Shown piece after piece: positions 34,322 to 42,866 of a DNA stretch of 64,000 nt. The stretch spans positions 1-64,000 of the IMG/VR virus record IMGVR_UViG_3300046009_011911. One strand, written 5' to 3'. Both the position numbers and the translations under genes were made by a program. Position 1 is the stretch's first letter. Each line of letters begins with the position of its first letter. Source of the stretch: a virus. The notes below the pieces were generated by a model. The model was not told where the DNA came from. It did not search any database and was given only the letters and a program-made list of their open reading frames with translations.

Positions 34322-35578
34322 ATGCAAGTTAATCGAAAAAAAATTGGATTCATTGGAATAGGAAAGCTGGGACTAGACTGCGCCGAAGTAATGGCAGAAA
34401 AGCATGAAGTCCGCGGCTATGATATTTACCCTAAACAAAGTGACAGTGTAAAAGTTTGTGGTATTGAAGAACTCATCAATGAAAGTGAGTGGATTTTTAT
34501 TGCAGTACCCACCCCACATGCTGAGGGGTATGACGGCAGCGTGCCTAGCAGTCATATGGAACCTAAAGATTTTGGGCATGATGCAGTTCTAGATGCTATT
34601 GAAAATGTTAATCGCTTTGCAAAAACACAAAAGAAAGTAGTTCTAATTAGTACGGTACTGCCAGGCACGACTCGAAGAAAGTTTGTTCCGTTACTAGATA
34701 AAAAACATTTGTTCCTGTACAACCCTTATTTGATTGCCATGGGCAGTGTAAAATGGGACATGGCCAATCCAGAGATGGTTATTATTGGAACTGAAGATGG
34801 TAGTCTAACAGGTGTAGCTGGTGAACTTATTGATTTGTATAAAACTATTATGCAAAACGATCCGCGCTATGAAGTTGGCACTTGGGACGAATGCGAAGCC
34901 ATCAAGATTTTCTATAACACTTTTATCAGTGCTAAAGTTGGTTTGGTGAACATGATTCAGGATTTTGCATTGCGTATAGGTAATATTAATGTCGATATAG
35001 TGACGAATGCGTTAGCCCGTAGCACCATGCGGATTATGGGTCCAAAATATATGACTGCTGGAATGGGAGATGCAGGTGCATGTCATCCCAGGGACAATAT
35101 TGCACTACGTTGGTTGGCACAAGAGTATGACATTGGGTACGATTTGTTCGACACTGTGATGCATGCTAGAGAAATTCAAGCAGAAAATCTTGCTAAATTT
35201 TTAATTGAAGTCAGTGCCAACAATGGTGGACTTCCCATTGTGATTCATGGTAAAGCATATAAACCTGACGTGCCTTACTGTATTGGGTCTTATTCAACTC
35301 TGGTGGGTCACTATGTAACCAAACATGGACATACGGCGTTAAAATATGTAGATCCATTGGCAGATGATCCGGCTGATGTTGTAGCAGACATCGATCATCC
35401 ATCAGTGTTTTTGTGGGCACATAGTAGAAAAATTACTTATGAGTATACTGGAGAACAGGCAGATACGAAACCTTATTGCACGATACCTGATGGTTCAATC
35501 ATTGTGGATCCTTGGAGGAAACTGTCTTCTACCGAGGCTGTTAAAGTGATCCACTATGGCAACACTAGACATAGTTAA
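34322..35578 (+). CDS. UDP-glucose/GDP-mannose 6-dehydrogenase-like
   Basis: 418 residues. IGFIGIGKLGLDCAEVMA is the NAD-binding GxGxxG; FIAVPTPH, ISTVLPGTTR and LFLYNPYLIAMG follow the family order. The active-site region GDAGACHPRDN holds the catalytic Cys (canonical GGSCFPKD). C-terminal domain VIHGKAYKPDVPYCIGS is present. It oxidises an NDP-sugar C6 to the uronic acid. Overlaps the 35556 gene by 23 nt. Confidence 0.85.
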   Translation: MQVNRKKIGFIGIGKLGLDCAEVMAEKHEVRGYDIYPKQSDSVKVCGIEELINESEWIFIAVPTPHAEGYDGSVPSSHMEPKDFGHDAVLDAIENVNRFAKTQKKVVLISTVLPGTTRRKFVPLLDKKHLFLYNPYLIAMGSVKWDMANPEMVIIGTEDGSLTGVAGELIDLYKTIMQNDPRYEVGTWDECEAIKIFYNTFISAKVGLVNMIQDFALRIGNINVDIVTNALARSTMRIMGPKYMTAGMGDAGACHPRDNIALRWLAQEYDIGYDLFDTVMHAREIQAENLAKFLIEVSANNGGLPIVIHGKAYKPDVPYCIGSYSTLVGHYVTKHGHTALKYVDPLADDPADVVADIDHPSVFLWAHSRKITYEYTGEQADTKPYCTIPDGSIIVDPWRKLSSTEAVKVIHYGNTRHS

Positions 35579-36074
35579 ATTGCATATTGATCCGTTTTGG
35601 GATCACGAATACCGATTTCTTTACTACATTCACGAATCATTTAATGATGTCGACAGTTTGAATCGTTGGAGAAATTTAGGATATAGCGGTCTCTTTACTG
35701 GAGCAATGTGTGATATGCGTAGTCGCCAACCAAGTTGGAATTCAAAGTTTATTGAATATTTTTCCAAACTTGGTTGGAATAACATTGGTACTAGCTACTA
35801 TAGAATGGACACAGGAACAGTTCTTCCAACTCACAGTGACTTGTATACGAAATATATAGACTTATTTGGCCTACATAACAAGAAAACATCTATTTTCAGA
35901 GCAATTGTGTTCTTAGAAGATTGGCAGTCTGGACACTACGCTGAATATAACAACCAACCTTATGTAAATTGGAAGGCGGGAGACTGTGTCTACTGGCAAT
36001 ATGATTTACCTCATATGGCAGCAAATATAGGAATAGCTCCTAGATATACACTACAAATTACCGGGCATATATGA
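35556..36074 (+). CDS. 2-oxoglutarate/Fe(II) oxygenase-like or aspartyl-hydroxylase-like protein
   Basis: 172 residues. LPTHSDLY gives an HxD pair, FRAIVFLEDW and NWKAGDCVYW follow, and DLPHMAANIG with a later RYTLQ gives the distal His and Arg, as in double-stranded beta-helix oxygenases. The substrate may be a sugar or peptide. It lies between the nucleotide-sugar dehydrogenase and the amidinotransferase with overlaps on both sides. Confidence 0.68.
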   Translation: MATLDIVKLHIDPFWDHEYRFLYYIHESFNDVDSLNRWRNLGYSGLFTGAMCDMRSRQPSWNSKFIEYFSKLGWNNIGTSYYRMDTGTVLPTHSDLYTKYIDLFGLHNKKTSIFRAIVFLEDWQSGHYAEYNNQPYVNWKAGDCVYWQYDLPHMAANIGIAPRYTLQITGHI

Positions 36075-37084
36075 AAGTTTCAAGTAAAAATGAATACGAC
36101 ATGTTGAAATCTTGTATAGTGGGGGACGCAACTGGTGCAAGATTTCCCAAATTGGATGAAATATTTGACTATAATAAACAAATAACCAATTGGAAAGAAA
36201 CACCATTACCTGAGGGTGAATTTCCAAAACATATTATAGAAGAAACTAACGAAGATTTAGAAATCCTGTCAAACACTTTAAAATCCTTTGGAGTAGAAGT
36301 TTATAGACCAAATGATTTGGATCACAGTCACATTGTACGCACTCATGAATGGGAAACTGATGGTATGTACAAGTATTGTCCCAGGGATGTGTTATTGGTA
36401 GTAGACGACCTTGTCATTGAAGCACCCATGGTGTATAGAAGTAGACAGTTCGAGGTCAGTGCGTATTGGAAAATTAAAGTCAAAGCCATAAGAGACAATG
36501 CCAGATGGATTTCGGCACCTAAACCCAGATTGCTCACACAGGATTCATATGTTGTAGATAATAACATAGTGTTAAGTGAACGGGAGCCTATGTTCGACGC
36601 TGCAAATATATTAAGACACAATGATGACATTTTGTACTTGATCAGTAACACTGGTAATAAACTAGGTGCCAAATGGTTGCAGAATATTTTGGGATCGAAT
36701 TATCGTGTGCATGTATTGGAAAATTTGTATTCATACGCTCATATAGACAGTACCATTTCTATTCTAAGAGACGGGTTGGTCATGTTGAACGCATCACGTA
36801 TAAAATCACATAATTGTCCAGATTTCTTCGACGGCTGGAACAAAATTTATGTAGAAGATGTAATTCCGCAATCTTTTTACAATTATCCATATGCTAGTAA
36901 ATGGATAGCTATGAACGTGCTAAGTATCGATCCCAATACAGTAATTGTAGATAAGACCCAAATTAGTCTAATTAAACTAATCGAATCTTATGGAATTACT
37001 GTAGTGCCTCTGGAATTAAGACATAGTAGAACTTTGGGCGGCGGATTTCATTGTGTGACTCTTGATTTACTGCGGGTATACTAA
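36071..37084 (+). CDS. Amidinotransferase-like protein
   Basis: 337 residues. YCPRDVLLVVDDLVIEAPM and a RSRQFE segment match glycine/inosamine amidinotransferases, and GGGFHCVTLDLLR carries the catalytic Cys of the pentein fold; DHSH and a central H-x-D are candidates for the rest of the triad. It would move an amidino group from arginine to an amine, for example on an amino sugar. Overlaps the oxygenase by 4 nt. Confidence 0.8.
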   Translation: MKVSSKNEYDMLKSCIVGDATGARFPKLDEIFDYNKQITNWKETPLPEGEFPKHIIEETNEDLEILSNTLKSFGVEVYRPNDLDHSHIVRTHEWETDGMYKYCPRDVLLVVDDLVIEAPMVYRSRQFEVSAYWKIKVKAIRDNARWISAPKPRLLTQDSYVVDNNIVLSEREPMFDAANILRHNDDILYLISNTGNKLGAKWLQNILGSNYRVHVLENLYSYAHIDSTISILRDGLVMLNASRIKSHNCPDFFDGWNKIYVEDVIPQSFYNYPYASKWIAMNVLSIDPNTVIVDKTQISLIKLIESYGITVVPLELRHSRTLGGGFHCVTLDLLRVY

Positions 37085-37094
37085 ATATCATATT

Positions 37095-37817
37095 ATGCGT
37101 AACTTTGTTGATTATAGTAGTGTGATATCAGATGCGTACGATCTTCATACAAAAAAATCTGAAATTATTGACAGAAAAAGAGAAATCTTGGACAAAGTTT
37201 TAGAATATTACAATCTGAGCCCAAAAAGTTATCTCTTTATCGGATTTAATCCTTTAATTTTTACTTTGTCCAATTCTTGTTCAGTGACTGTTTCACAGGT
37301 CAGCGATTCTATTGTGCAAACTTTAAACAAACAAAGAGCAGTAAATACTTTAAAAAACGTCCAGTCTGAAAAATTTGATTGTGTTATTGCAGCAGATGAA
37401 TTTCTGACCTTTGCAGAAACTGACGAAGAACAAAAAAATAACATAATGACACTTTGTACCTTAAGTAAAGATATAATTATAACTACAGTAAAAGACTACA
37501 AAAACCAGGACTTTAAAGATCGTGAATATAGTAGTCCTGCAATAATCAAATCACAATCAACAACAACTGCATTTACTGAAATTCACAATTGGGATTTTCA
37601 AGACAAAAATAAATGGACTACAGCAGTGTATCAACTTCAAAATGAATCTGCAGTTTGTCGTGGTTTGTATTCAAGAAGAACTTTATATTTCAAACAGTTA
37701 GCTAAATTCTGCAAAGATTATGGAGCTGCCGATTTTCTTGTGCATAAAAATTTAATGTATAAGAGTTTGATCAAAAAAAATTATGAACATGTAATCAGCG
37801 TAAGATTTGACAATTAA
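37095..37817 (+). CDS. Degenerate methyltransferase-like phage protein
   Basis: 240 residues from ATG 37095, 7 nt after a CTAAATA box; the open frame starts at 37062. A YLFIGFNPLIFTL strand replaces the usual Gly-rich AdoMet motif, and FDCVIAADEFLTFAE looks like motif IV. The Rossmann core is therefore plausible but AdoMet binding is doubtful. Ends where the uvdE promoter begins. Confidence 0.5.
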   Translation: MRNFVDYSSVISDAYDLHTKKSEIIDRKREILDKVLEYYNLSPKSYLFIGFNPLIFTLSNSCSVTVSQVSDSIVQTLNKQRAVNTLKNVQSEKFDCVIAADEFLTFAETDEEQKNNIMTLCTLSKDIIITTVKDYKNQDFKDREYSSPAIIKSQSTTTAFTEIHNWDFQDKNKWTTAVYQLQNESAVCRGLYSRRTLYFKQLAKFCKDYGAADFLVHKNLMYKSLIKKNYEHVISVRFDN

Positions 37818-37835
37818 TAGAAAATATTCTATAAT
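37807..37835 (+). promoter_or_regulatory. Sigma70-type promoter of uvdE
   Basis: TTGACA, 17 nt, TATAAT; the uvdE ATG follows 6 nt after the -10 box. Confidence 0.8.
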
Positions 37836-37841
37836 TGTTGC

Positions 37842-38885
37842 ATGACTACAATTCAACGTATTGGTTTCGCTTGCAAATGGATCGATCACCCCGATCAAAT
37901 AAACGGTATTCGACCAAAAGACGCCGCCAGAAAGTATAACACTGGCACCACCACTATTACTTGGCTAAATCGTCAAAGTAAAAATATTGCTGAACAAAAA
38001 CTTTGGGATTTGATGAAACAAAACATCGAATCTATTCGTAATTTAGTCGCAAAAGTTGGAGAACAAGAACATGAGCTTAGGATGGTTCGTCTTTCAAGTG
38101 ATATTTTGCCTGCTTTTACTGAGCCTGGCTGGCGTTACTTTTGGAAGCTACCTGATGTACAAAGATATGCAGAGCGGGAGTTTGCTAAAGTCGGAGTGCT
38201 GGCTCGGGATCGCGATGTTCGTCTTAGCTTTCATCCTGGCCAGTTCACTGTGCTTGCTAGTGATAACCCTGAGATTGTTGAACGTAGTATAGAGGAGTTT
38301 GAATATCATGCTACAATGGCCGCTTGGATGGGCTTTGCCCAAAGATTTCAAGACTTTAAAATCAATGTCCACATCGCGGGTAGAGCCGGTCCAGAAGGTA
38401 TCCGACGGGCCTATTCGCGACTCAGTCCAGAAGCCCGTAACACACTCACAATCGAAAATGAAGAAATAAGTTATGGACTGGAAGATTGCCTTAGTATTAG
38501 CGACATTGTGCCTATCGTTCTTGACATACATCATCATTGGATACGCGAAGGGGTATACATTGACCCAAATAGCGATAGCGTTAAAAGAGTGGTGGATAGT
38601 TGGCGCGGTCGTAGGCCTGCTATGCATTACAGTGTATCTCGGGAAGATCTTTTGGTGGATCATCCCCGAGACCGGGTTCCCAATTTTCAAACCTTAATGG
38701 AATCTGGGCACAAGCGACAAAAGCTTAGAGCTCACAGTGACTTTTATTGGAATGACATGGTCAATCGTTGGGCAGTTAGTTTTTTGCCCAACTTCGATAT
38801 CATGTGCGAATCCAAAGGAAAAAATCTAGCCAGTTTTGCACTGCATAAATTTCGTAAAGAAATTTTAGATCAGACTAGCAATTAA
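37842..38885 (+). CDS. uvdE: UV damage endonuclease UvdE
   Basis: 347 residues, TIM-barrel nuclease. IGFACKWID at the N terminus, RLSSDILPAF, RLSFHPGQFTVL, NVHIAGRAG, TIENEE, VLDIHHHWI and RAHSDFYWN supply the metal-binding His/Glu/Asp residues of UvsE/UvdE enzymes. It nicks 5' of UV photoproducts and starts repair. Probably leaderless: the ATG sits where transcription should begin. GC-rich relative to neighbours. Confidence 0.93.
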   Translation: MTTIQRIGFACKWIDHPDQINGIRPKDAARKYNTGTTTITWLNRQSKNIAEQKLWDLMKQNIESIRNLVAKVGEQEHELRMVRLSSDILPAFTEPGWRYFWKLPDVQRYAEREFAKVGVLARDRDVRLSFHPGQFTVLASDNPEIVERSIEEFEYHATMAAWMGFAQRFQDFKINVHIAGRAGPEGIRRAYSRLSPEARNTLTIENEEISYGLEDCLSISDIVPIVLDIHHHWIREGVYIDPNSDSVKRVVDSWRGRRPAMHYSVSREDLLVDHPRDRVPNFQTLMESGHKRQKLRAHSDFYWNDMVNRWAVSFLPNFDIMCESKGKNLASFALHKFRKEILDQTSN

Positions 38886-38889
38886 AAAC

Positions 38890-39252
38890 TTACTTGGAAT
38901 TAGCTGCTTTCTTTTTAGCTACAGGTTTTTTGACTCTTGCCTTTGCTGCAGGAACCGGTTTCTTAGCTGCAGGCTTACTTGGTTTTTTGGGTTTTTCAAC
39001 TGAAACAGTTTCTTTAACTGTGGCAGATTCTACCTTAGTGTCAGCCACAACTTCTAAGGGTTTGATTGCAACTTGTTCAGTTGCTTTAGCCGGTGTAACA
39101 ACAGGTTCAATTGATTCTACTTTGTAAGGTGCTTCACTTTCTTCTTTAACTAATCTTGCTTTAGTATCTGCATCAGATTTCTTCTGCCAGGTATAGTTAA
39201 GCCACCATGCTGCACCAATTGCTGCAATGAAAAAAAGTATTAGTAATTCCAT
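38890..39252 (-). CDS. Membrane-anchored protein with basic Lys/Ala/Pro tail
   Basis: 120 residues: hydrophobic segment at about 3-20, then a charged region and a histone-H1-like KKPxxKAAK tail from about 85. Might bind DNA or peptidoglycan at the membrane, or act as a spanin-like protein. GGAG site and TATAAATA box upstream on the minus strand. Converges with uvdE (4-nt gap). Confidence 0.6.
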   Translation of the reverse strand: MELLILFFIAAIGAAWWLNYTWQKKSDADTKARLVKEESEAPYKVESIEPVVTPAKATEQVAIKPLEVVADTKVESATVKETVSVEKPKKPSKPAAKKPVPAAKARVKKPVAKKKAANSK

Positions 39253-39286
39253 AATAGATCTCCTATATTATCATTCAAGATGAAAT

Positions 39287-39294
39287 TATTTATA
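39287..39294 (-). promoter_or_regulatory. Late-type promoter box TATAAATA (minus strand)
   Basis: Perfect T4 late consensus 34 nt upstream of the 39252 start codon. Confidence 0.55.
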
Positions 39295-40426
39295 AAGACT
39301 TAGCATAGTTTGAAATAAAAGATTGTATTTTTCCAATATTTAAATTACTTGTGGTGATTAGGTTAAAATTATGTTCTAATATTGATTGTGCTTGTTGATA
39401 AATTTTTACAGGATCACAAGTAGATAAAAATTTAATTTGGTCAAAAGCTTTGTGTAATCTTTTAATTTGATTGGGTTCAAAATCGTAACTTTCATCAATA
39501 ATGCCATGAAATGTTTTGAATCCTTGGTCTCTTAAAAATTGTAAAGATCCTGGACCAGCGAATAATACAAAAACACGTTTAGCAAATAAACATTTAGCAG
39601 TTTTTTCGGTTAAAAATCTAAATTCATTAAACATGGTCTCAGAGACAATACTAAACCATGAATTTTGATAAATTTTGTGACTTATAATCCAGCTTGCACT
39701 TATGTCAATCGATGGCAAAGTTTTTTTGCTTGTGCTGTAGTTTGCATATTTTTTCGAAGGGTCAGTCAACGCAGCATGTTTCCATTCTAGAATTAATGGA
39801 TCTTCGTAAGAATTTAAATTGGGAGTTTGGTATTCTATAAATTGTTTTTTAGAAGGATCAACATCATATAAAAATGCTAAACATTCATCTATTAGATTGT
39901 TTTTCATTAATAAATTTAGTATTTCTTTTCTAAACCATCTATTAACACCCAATAGTGCGTCAAATTTGTATAATCTTTTTCCATCGCACCCGGTGTAATC
40001 TATTTCTGTATTACATCTATTCACGGTCATGAAATAGTACAGATAAGGTGAGAATAGTCTATTCTCAGGATAGTTTTTATTAGCAGTACCACCTGCTATG
40101 TAAATTAAATTTTTATTTTGAAATAAAATAGAAACTATTCTGTTTTGTTCTTCCCAATCTAAATAAATTACCTCTGGAGTAAAGCACACAACTACATCTG
40201 CCCAAGATAAATCTGAGATAGGAGATACATCATTTAAATTTATGGTCCACAATTGTAAATCAGTGAAAACTATCTTTTTCTTGTTCGAATTGATATCAAA
40301 ATTGTCTTTTATAATTTTAGCCGAATCAATGATAGGGTAGCCCAATGTTTCTAGTAAAAAGATTTCCGCACAATTATTAGAAAATGATAAAAATTCTTCT
40401 AGTTGGTTGTTTAAATTTTCAGACAT
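39290..40426 (-). CDS. Glycosyltransferase-like protein (GT10-like motif), copy 2
   Basis: 378 residues from ATG 40426 (GTG at 40435 possible). C-terminal VSETMFNEFRFLTEKTAK, FVLFAGPGSLQFLRDQGF and DESYDFEPN parallel copy 1 at 33155. The N-terminal halves differ, so acceptor specificity probably differs. Both copies are on the minus strand and flank the sugar-modification block 34322-37084. Confidence 0.6.
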   Translation of the reverse strand: MSENLNNQLEEFLSFSNNCAEIFLLETLGYPIIDSAKIIKDNFDINSNKKKIVFTDLQLWTINLNDVSPISDLSWADVVVCFTPEVIYLDWEEQNRIVSILFQNKNLIYIAGGTANKNYPENRLFSPYLYYFMTVNRCNTEIDYTGCDGKRLYKFDALLGVNRWFRKEILNLLMKNNLIDECLAFLYDVDPSKKQFIEYQTPNLNSYEDPLILEWKHAALTDPSKKYANYSTSKKTLPSIDISASWIISHKIYQNSWFSIVSETMFNEFRFLTEKTAKCLFAKRVFVLFAGPGSLQFLRDQGFKTFHGIIDESYDFEPNQIKRLHKAFDQIKFLSTCDPVKIYQQAQSILEHNFNLITTSNLNIGKIQSFISNYAKSL

Positions 40427-40429
40427 TTG

Positions 40430-40458
40430 TTGCACTGCAGCATAAATAACTGTATAAT
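40430..40458 (+). promoter_or_regulatory. Sigma70-type promoter with late-type box in spacer
   Basis: TTGCAC, 17 nt, TATAAT; CATAAATA at 40441-40448 lies within the spacer. Serves the phasin-like gene, which has an AGGAG site. Confidence 0.6.
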
Positions 40459-40477
40459 ATGTTTTTAGGAGACTATT

Positions 40478-40753
40478 ATGTTTACTTATGATTCAATGAT
40501 CGACGCAGTCCAAAATGGCAAAAAACAGTTTGTAAAGACTTTCGTTACCAATGAAACTATTGCAACTAATCTAACAAAATTCATTGATGCCCAAGCCGAT
40601 TACACCAAGGCAGCATTTAAAGTAACATCTGACACAACCACTGCTATTGCTCAAGAAATGGTTAAATCTATTCAGGAAGCAACCAAATTTGATTATTCAA
40701 AATTTGGTGAAGGCATTATGAAAGCTTACCAAAATAATTTTACCCGAAAGTAA
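40478..40753 (+). CDS. Phasin-like protein
   Basis: 91 residues, helical: KFIDAQADYTKAAFKVTSDT and VKSIQEATKFDYSKF match the pattern of phasin family proteins, which coat polyhydroxyalkanoate granules. No cysteines, no membrane segment. If correct it would bind host storage granules or act as a general chaperone-like protein; it also hints at a PHA-producing host. Confidence 0.6.
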   Translation: MFTYDSMIDAVQNGKKQFVKTFVTNETIATNLTKFIDAQADYTKAAFKVTSDTTTAIAQEMVKSIQEATKFDYSKFGEGIMKAYQNNFTRK

Positions 40754-40789
40754 ATCAAACGTTACTATATGTCAACTGAAGAAATTTGG

Positions 40790-40818
40790 TTGACAAATAT
40801 TTTAATCCCTCTTAGAAT
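40790..40818 (+). promoter_or_regulatory. Sigma70-type promoter, early cassette variant
   Basis: TTGACAAATATT, 17-nt spacer, TAGAAT. Confidence 0.75.
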
Positions 40819-40854
40819 AGGACTATAGTTTAATAGTTCACTAAGGAATCACAC

Positions 40855-41085
40855 ATGGGTAACCCTTGGCATTGCGTAAGTTGTGGAACTGCACTGAGTC
40901 AGGTAGGCTATAGCCATTGTAATGTTTGTAAGCAGACAAACACTATGGCTGCTATTTTTTCAAATTTAAACTCTAATAATCATTCCTCTGGATGGGAAGA
41001 ATTTCGTGATTTAATCTATGCATTTATCCAATTGATTTTTTGGGTAGTTTTGGGGTTTGTCATGTACGTGATTTTCAAAGGTTGA
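40855..41085 (+). CDS. Zinc-ribbon membrane protein
   Basis: 76 residues. CVSCG and CNVC near the N terminus form a zinc ribbon; a hydrophobic segment at about 52-74 anchors the C terminus. AAGGAA site. Unknown function. Confidence 0.65.
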   Translation: MGNPWHCVSCGTALSQVGYSHCNVCKQTNTMAAIFSNLNSNNHSSGWEEFRDLIYAFIQLIFWVVLGFVMYVIFKG

Positions 41086-41110
41086 CAAATATTCCAATAT
41101 TTCATATAAT
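41082..41110 (+). promoter_or_regulatory. Sigma70-type promoter, early cassette
   Basis: TTGACAAATATTCCA, 17-nt spacer, TATAAT; the -35 overlaps the previous stop codon. Confidence 0.85.
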
Positions 41111-41140
41111 AATGGTACTGTAACAATTTTGGAGTAAACG

Positions 41141-41353
41141 ATGATTGAGTACGAAGACGAACTGGCCAATGACATGCTCATGTACGAACTGGACATGGAA
41201 CGTATGTACGAAGATGAAACTTTTACTCTCGACATGATTAATGCCGAACTGCAAGAAGCAGCCCAAGATCTTCAGGAAGAAGAAGCAGAGCAGGCCTACG
41301 ATGAAATGATGGCCAGTTGGTTGCGCATGTATGTCGATCTAGATTTGATTTGA
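41141..41353 (+). CDS. Small very acidic early protein
   Basis: 70 residues, dominated by Glu, Asp, Met and Leu, predicted fully helical. Such acidic early proteins can mimic DNA or bind host factors; nothing more specific is visible. GGAG site. Confidence 0.65.
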   Translation: MIEYEDELANDMLMYELDMERMYEDETFTLDMINAELQEAAQDLQEEEAEQAYDEMMASWLRMYVDLDLI

Positions 41354-41378
41354 CAAATATTCCAATTTCCGATATAAT
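41350..41378 (+). promoter_or_regulatory. Sigma70-type promoter, early cassette
   Basis: TTGACAAATATTCCA, 17-nt spacer, TATAAT. Confidence 0.85.
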
Positions 41379-41409
41379 TACTTCATACAGTAACAAAACG
41401 GAGCAAGAA

Positions 41410-41676
41410 ATGCACTACGTTGTTTTTCACACAAAGTTCCCCCATCAAGACAAGCGTTATTTTAAATCCGCTGCCGGGGCGAAGCGTTCGGCGACCTGTT
41501 CTAACCGTAACGCTGGTGCAGAAGTTTACCAAGCATTGGAAGAAACCCTGTTCATGCTGAAGTACCCCGTAGGCATGAAAACGGTTAAGAATCTGATGAC
41601 GGGGCAAGACATCAACATCCCCGAAGATACGCCTTACTGTTGTGACCCATCCACTGAACGTTATTGGAGTATGTAA
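41410..41676 (+). CDS. Small early phage protein
   Basis: 88 residues from ATG 41410 behind CGGAG; the upstream open frame contains the promoter and is discarded. Contains KFPHQDKRYFKSAAGAKR and a terminal PYCCDPSTERYW. Unknown function. Confidence 0.65.
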   Translation: MHYVVFHTKFPHQDKRYFKSAAGAKRSATCSNRNAGAEVYQALEETLFMLKYPVGMKTVKNLMTGQDINIPEDTPYCCDPSTERYWSM

Positions 41677-41677
41677 T

Positions 41678-41890
41678 ATGAACCAGCGTGATCGTGCAAA
41701 CTTGGAATTTCTTTTGAACATCGGTCCTGGTCTTGCTAATTGGTATGCGCAAGCATCTGCTGAAGATATCGAATACGCCACTGAGCTTTTAGAAGCTTAT
41801 GAGCAGGAATTGGCTGAACAAGAAATGAATCTTCTCGAAGAAGATTATGGTGTAAACTTGATCTCGGCATCTACCCGAGTGCTTCAGTAA
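41678..41890 (+). CDS. Small acidic early protein
   Basis: 70 residues from ATG 41678, 1 nt after the previous stop. Helical and acidic (AYEQELAEQEMNLLEEDYG). Unknown function. Confidence 0.6.
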   Translation: MNQRDRANLEFLLNIGPGLANWYAQASAEDIEYATELLEAYEQELAEQEMNLLEEDYGVNLISASTRVLQ

Positions 41891-41900
41891 GGATAAAATT

Positions 41901-42290
41901 ATGGGGTTGGATCAATGGGCATATGTTGCTGCCAAAGATAAAGATAATTGGGATAATCATCAAGAACTTGCTTACTGGCGTAAGCATCCAAATCTCCAGG
42001 GATGGATGGAACAGCTTTGGCTCAGCAAAAATAAACCTAACGGTAGTTCAGGGCAGGAAGAAGAATGGGGCTCCGGGTTCAATGGTGTAGAGCTTGAACT
42101 GACCTGGGATGACGTAGAGCAACTAGAAAAAGATATCCTGTCAGAGCAAGTGTCCAAACTACAAACAGTTGGGTTCTTTTTTGGTTCTGCCAGTGATGAC
42201 CATTACAGAGAACACGACTTAGAATTTTGTAGGAAAGCCAAAGCTGAATTGTTTATTGGTCGTAGAGTGTTCTATAACTCAAGTTGGTGA
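41901..42290 (+). CDS. Conserved phage protein (MGLDQWAY family)
   Basis: 129 residues. MGLDQWAYVAA with WRKHPNLQGWMEQLW is a pattern I recall from several large phages, without an assigned role. A LELTWDDVEQLEKDI helix and a C-terminal GFFFGSASDDHY follow. Part of the 41410-42813 operon. Confidence 0.7.
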   Translation: MGLDQWAYVAAKDKDNWDNHQELAYWRKHPNLQGWMEQLWLSKNKPNGSSGQEEEWGSGFNGVELELTWDDVEQLEKDILSEQVSKLQTVGFFFGSASDDHYREHDLEFCRKAKAELFIGRRVFYNSSW

Positions 42291-42294
42291 TATT

Positions 42295-42636
42295 ATGGCA
42301 GGTTACAACACTATTCTTAAAATTCGTAGACTGGAAGAAGAATTCGATAGGTTGGGTTTCAAGATGTGCGCACCTGATCACTATCATTCAAAATATGGTG
42401 ATACAGTGGCGGTGAAACCTAAAGATAACGACAGTTTGCCTATTTACAGTCGTGATGCAGAATTGTTTGTTGGTACTTTAGAGGATTTGGAGATTTGGCT
42501 AGAAGGTATAGAATGGGCTAGAAAATATGACGCAATGTTGTTTGGTCGAACTCATAACAGTAAACGTGAACGAAAGGAACAGGACCACAGAAATATTAAG
42601 TTGATGGACACGCTTCAAGACAAAGAAACAGTTTAA
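42295..42636 (+). CDS. Small phage protein, unknown
   Basis: 113 residues from ATG 42295, 4 nt after the previous stop. Charged, with DSLPIYSRDAELFVGTLEDL in the middle. No domain recognised. Confidence 0.6.
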   Translation: MAGYNTILKIRRLEEEFDRLGFKMCAPDHYHSKYGDTVAVKPKDNDSLPIYSRDAELFVGTLEDLEIWLEGIEWARKYDAMLFGRTHNSKRERKEQDHRNIKLMDTLQDKETV

Positions 42637-42654
42637 TTAATCATGGAGAACACG

Positions 42655-42813
42655 ATGTCAAAAAATGTAATTGATGTTGCAAACCAAGCTATTTTTCATC
42701 TTCAACTTAACACTAACGATGCTATCAGGTATGTGGTAAAAGAAGCAGAAGTGGATGCTAAACAAGCGGGTCAAGCTCTTAAACATGTCATGCTAGGTTA
42801 TAAGTCAAAATAA
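42655..42813 (+). CDS. Small phage protein, 52 residues
   Basis: ATG behind a GGAG site. Helical (VIDVANQAIFHLQLNTNDAI, then EAEVDAKQAGQALKHVML). Its stop is followed within 20 nt by the terminator. Unknown function. Confidence 0.6.
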   Translation: MSKNVIDVANQAIFHLQLNTNDAIRYVVKEAEVDAKQAGQALKHVMLGYKSK

Positions 42814-42830
42814 TCTAATATTTTGAAAAA

Positions 42831-42866
42831 GCCCTCTAAGAAATAAATATCTTGGAGGGCTTTTTT
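42831..42866 (+). terminator. Rho-independent terminator with embedded late box and ribosome site
   Basis: GCCCTCTAAG pairs with CTTGGAGGGC around a 10-nt loop, followed by six T. The loop holds AATAAATA (42842-42849) and the 3' arm holds GGAGGG, the ribosome site of the next gene. Confidence 0.85.
42842..42849 (+). promoter_or_regulatory. Late-type promoter box AATAAATA in terminator loop
   Basis: A transcript started here would begin around 42855 and lack the 5' arm of the hairpin, leaving GGAGGG free. Confidence 0.5.

Noticed and set aside
42852-42866. TTG start for the SprT-like gene
   Set aside because: It lies in the terminator stem upstream of the GGAGGG site that serves GTG 42867.
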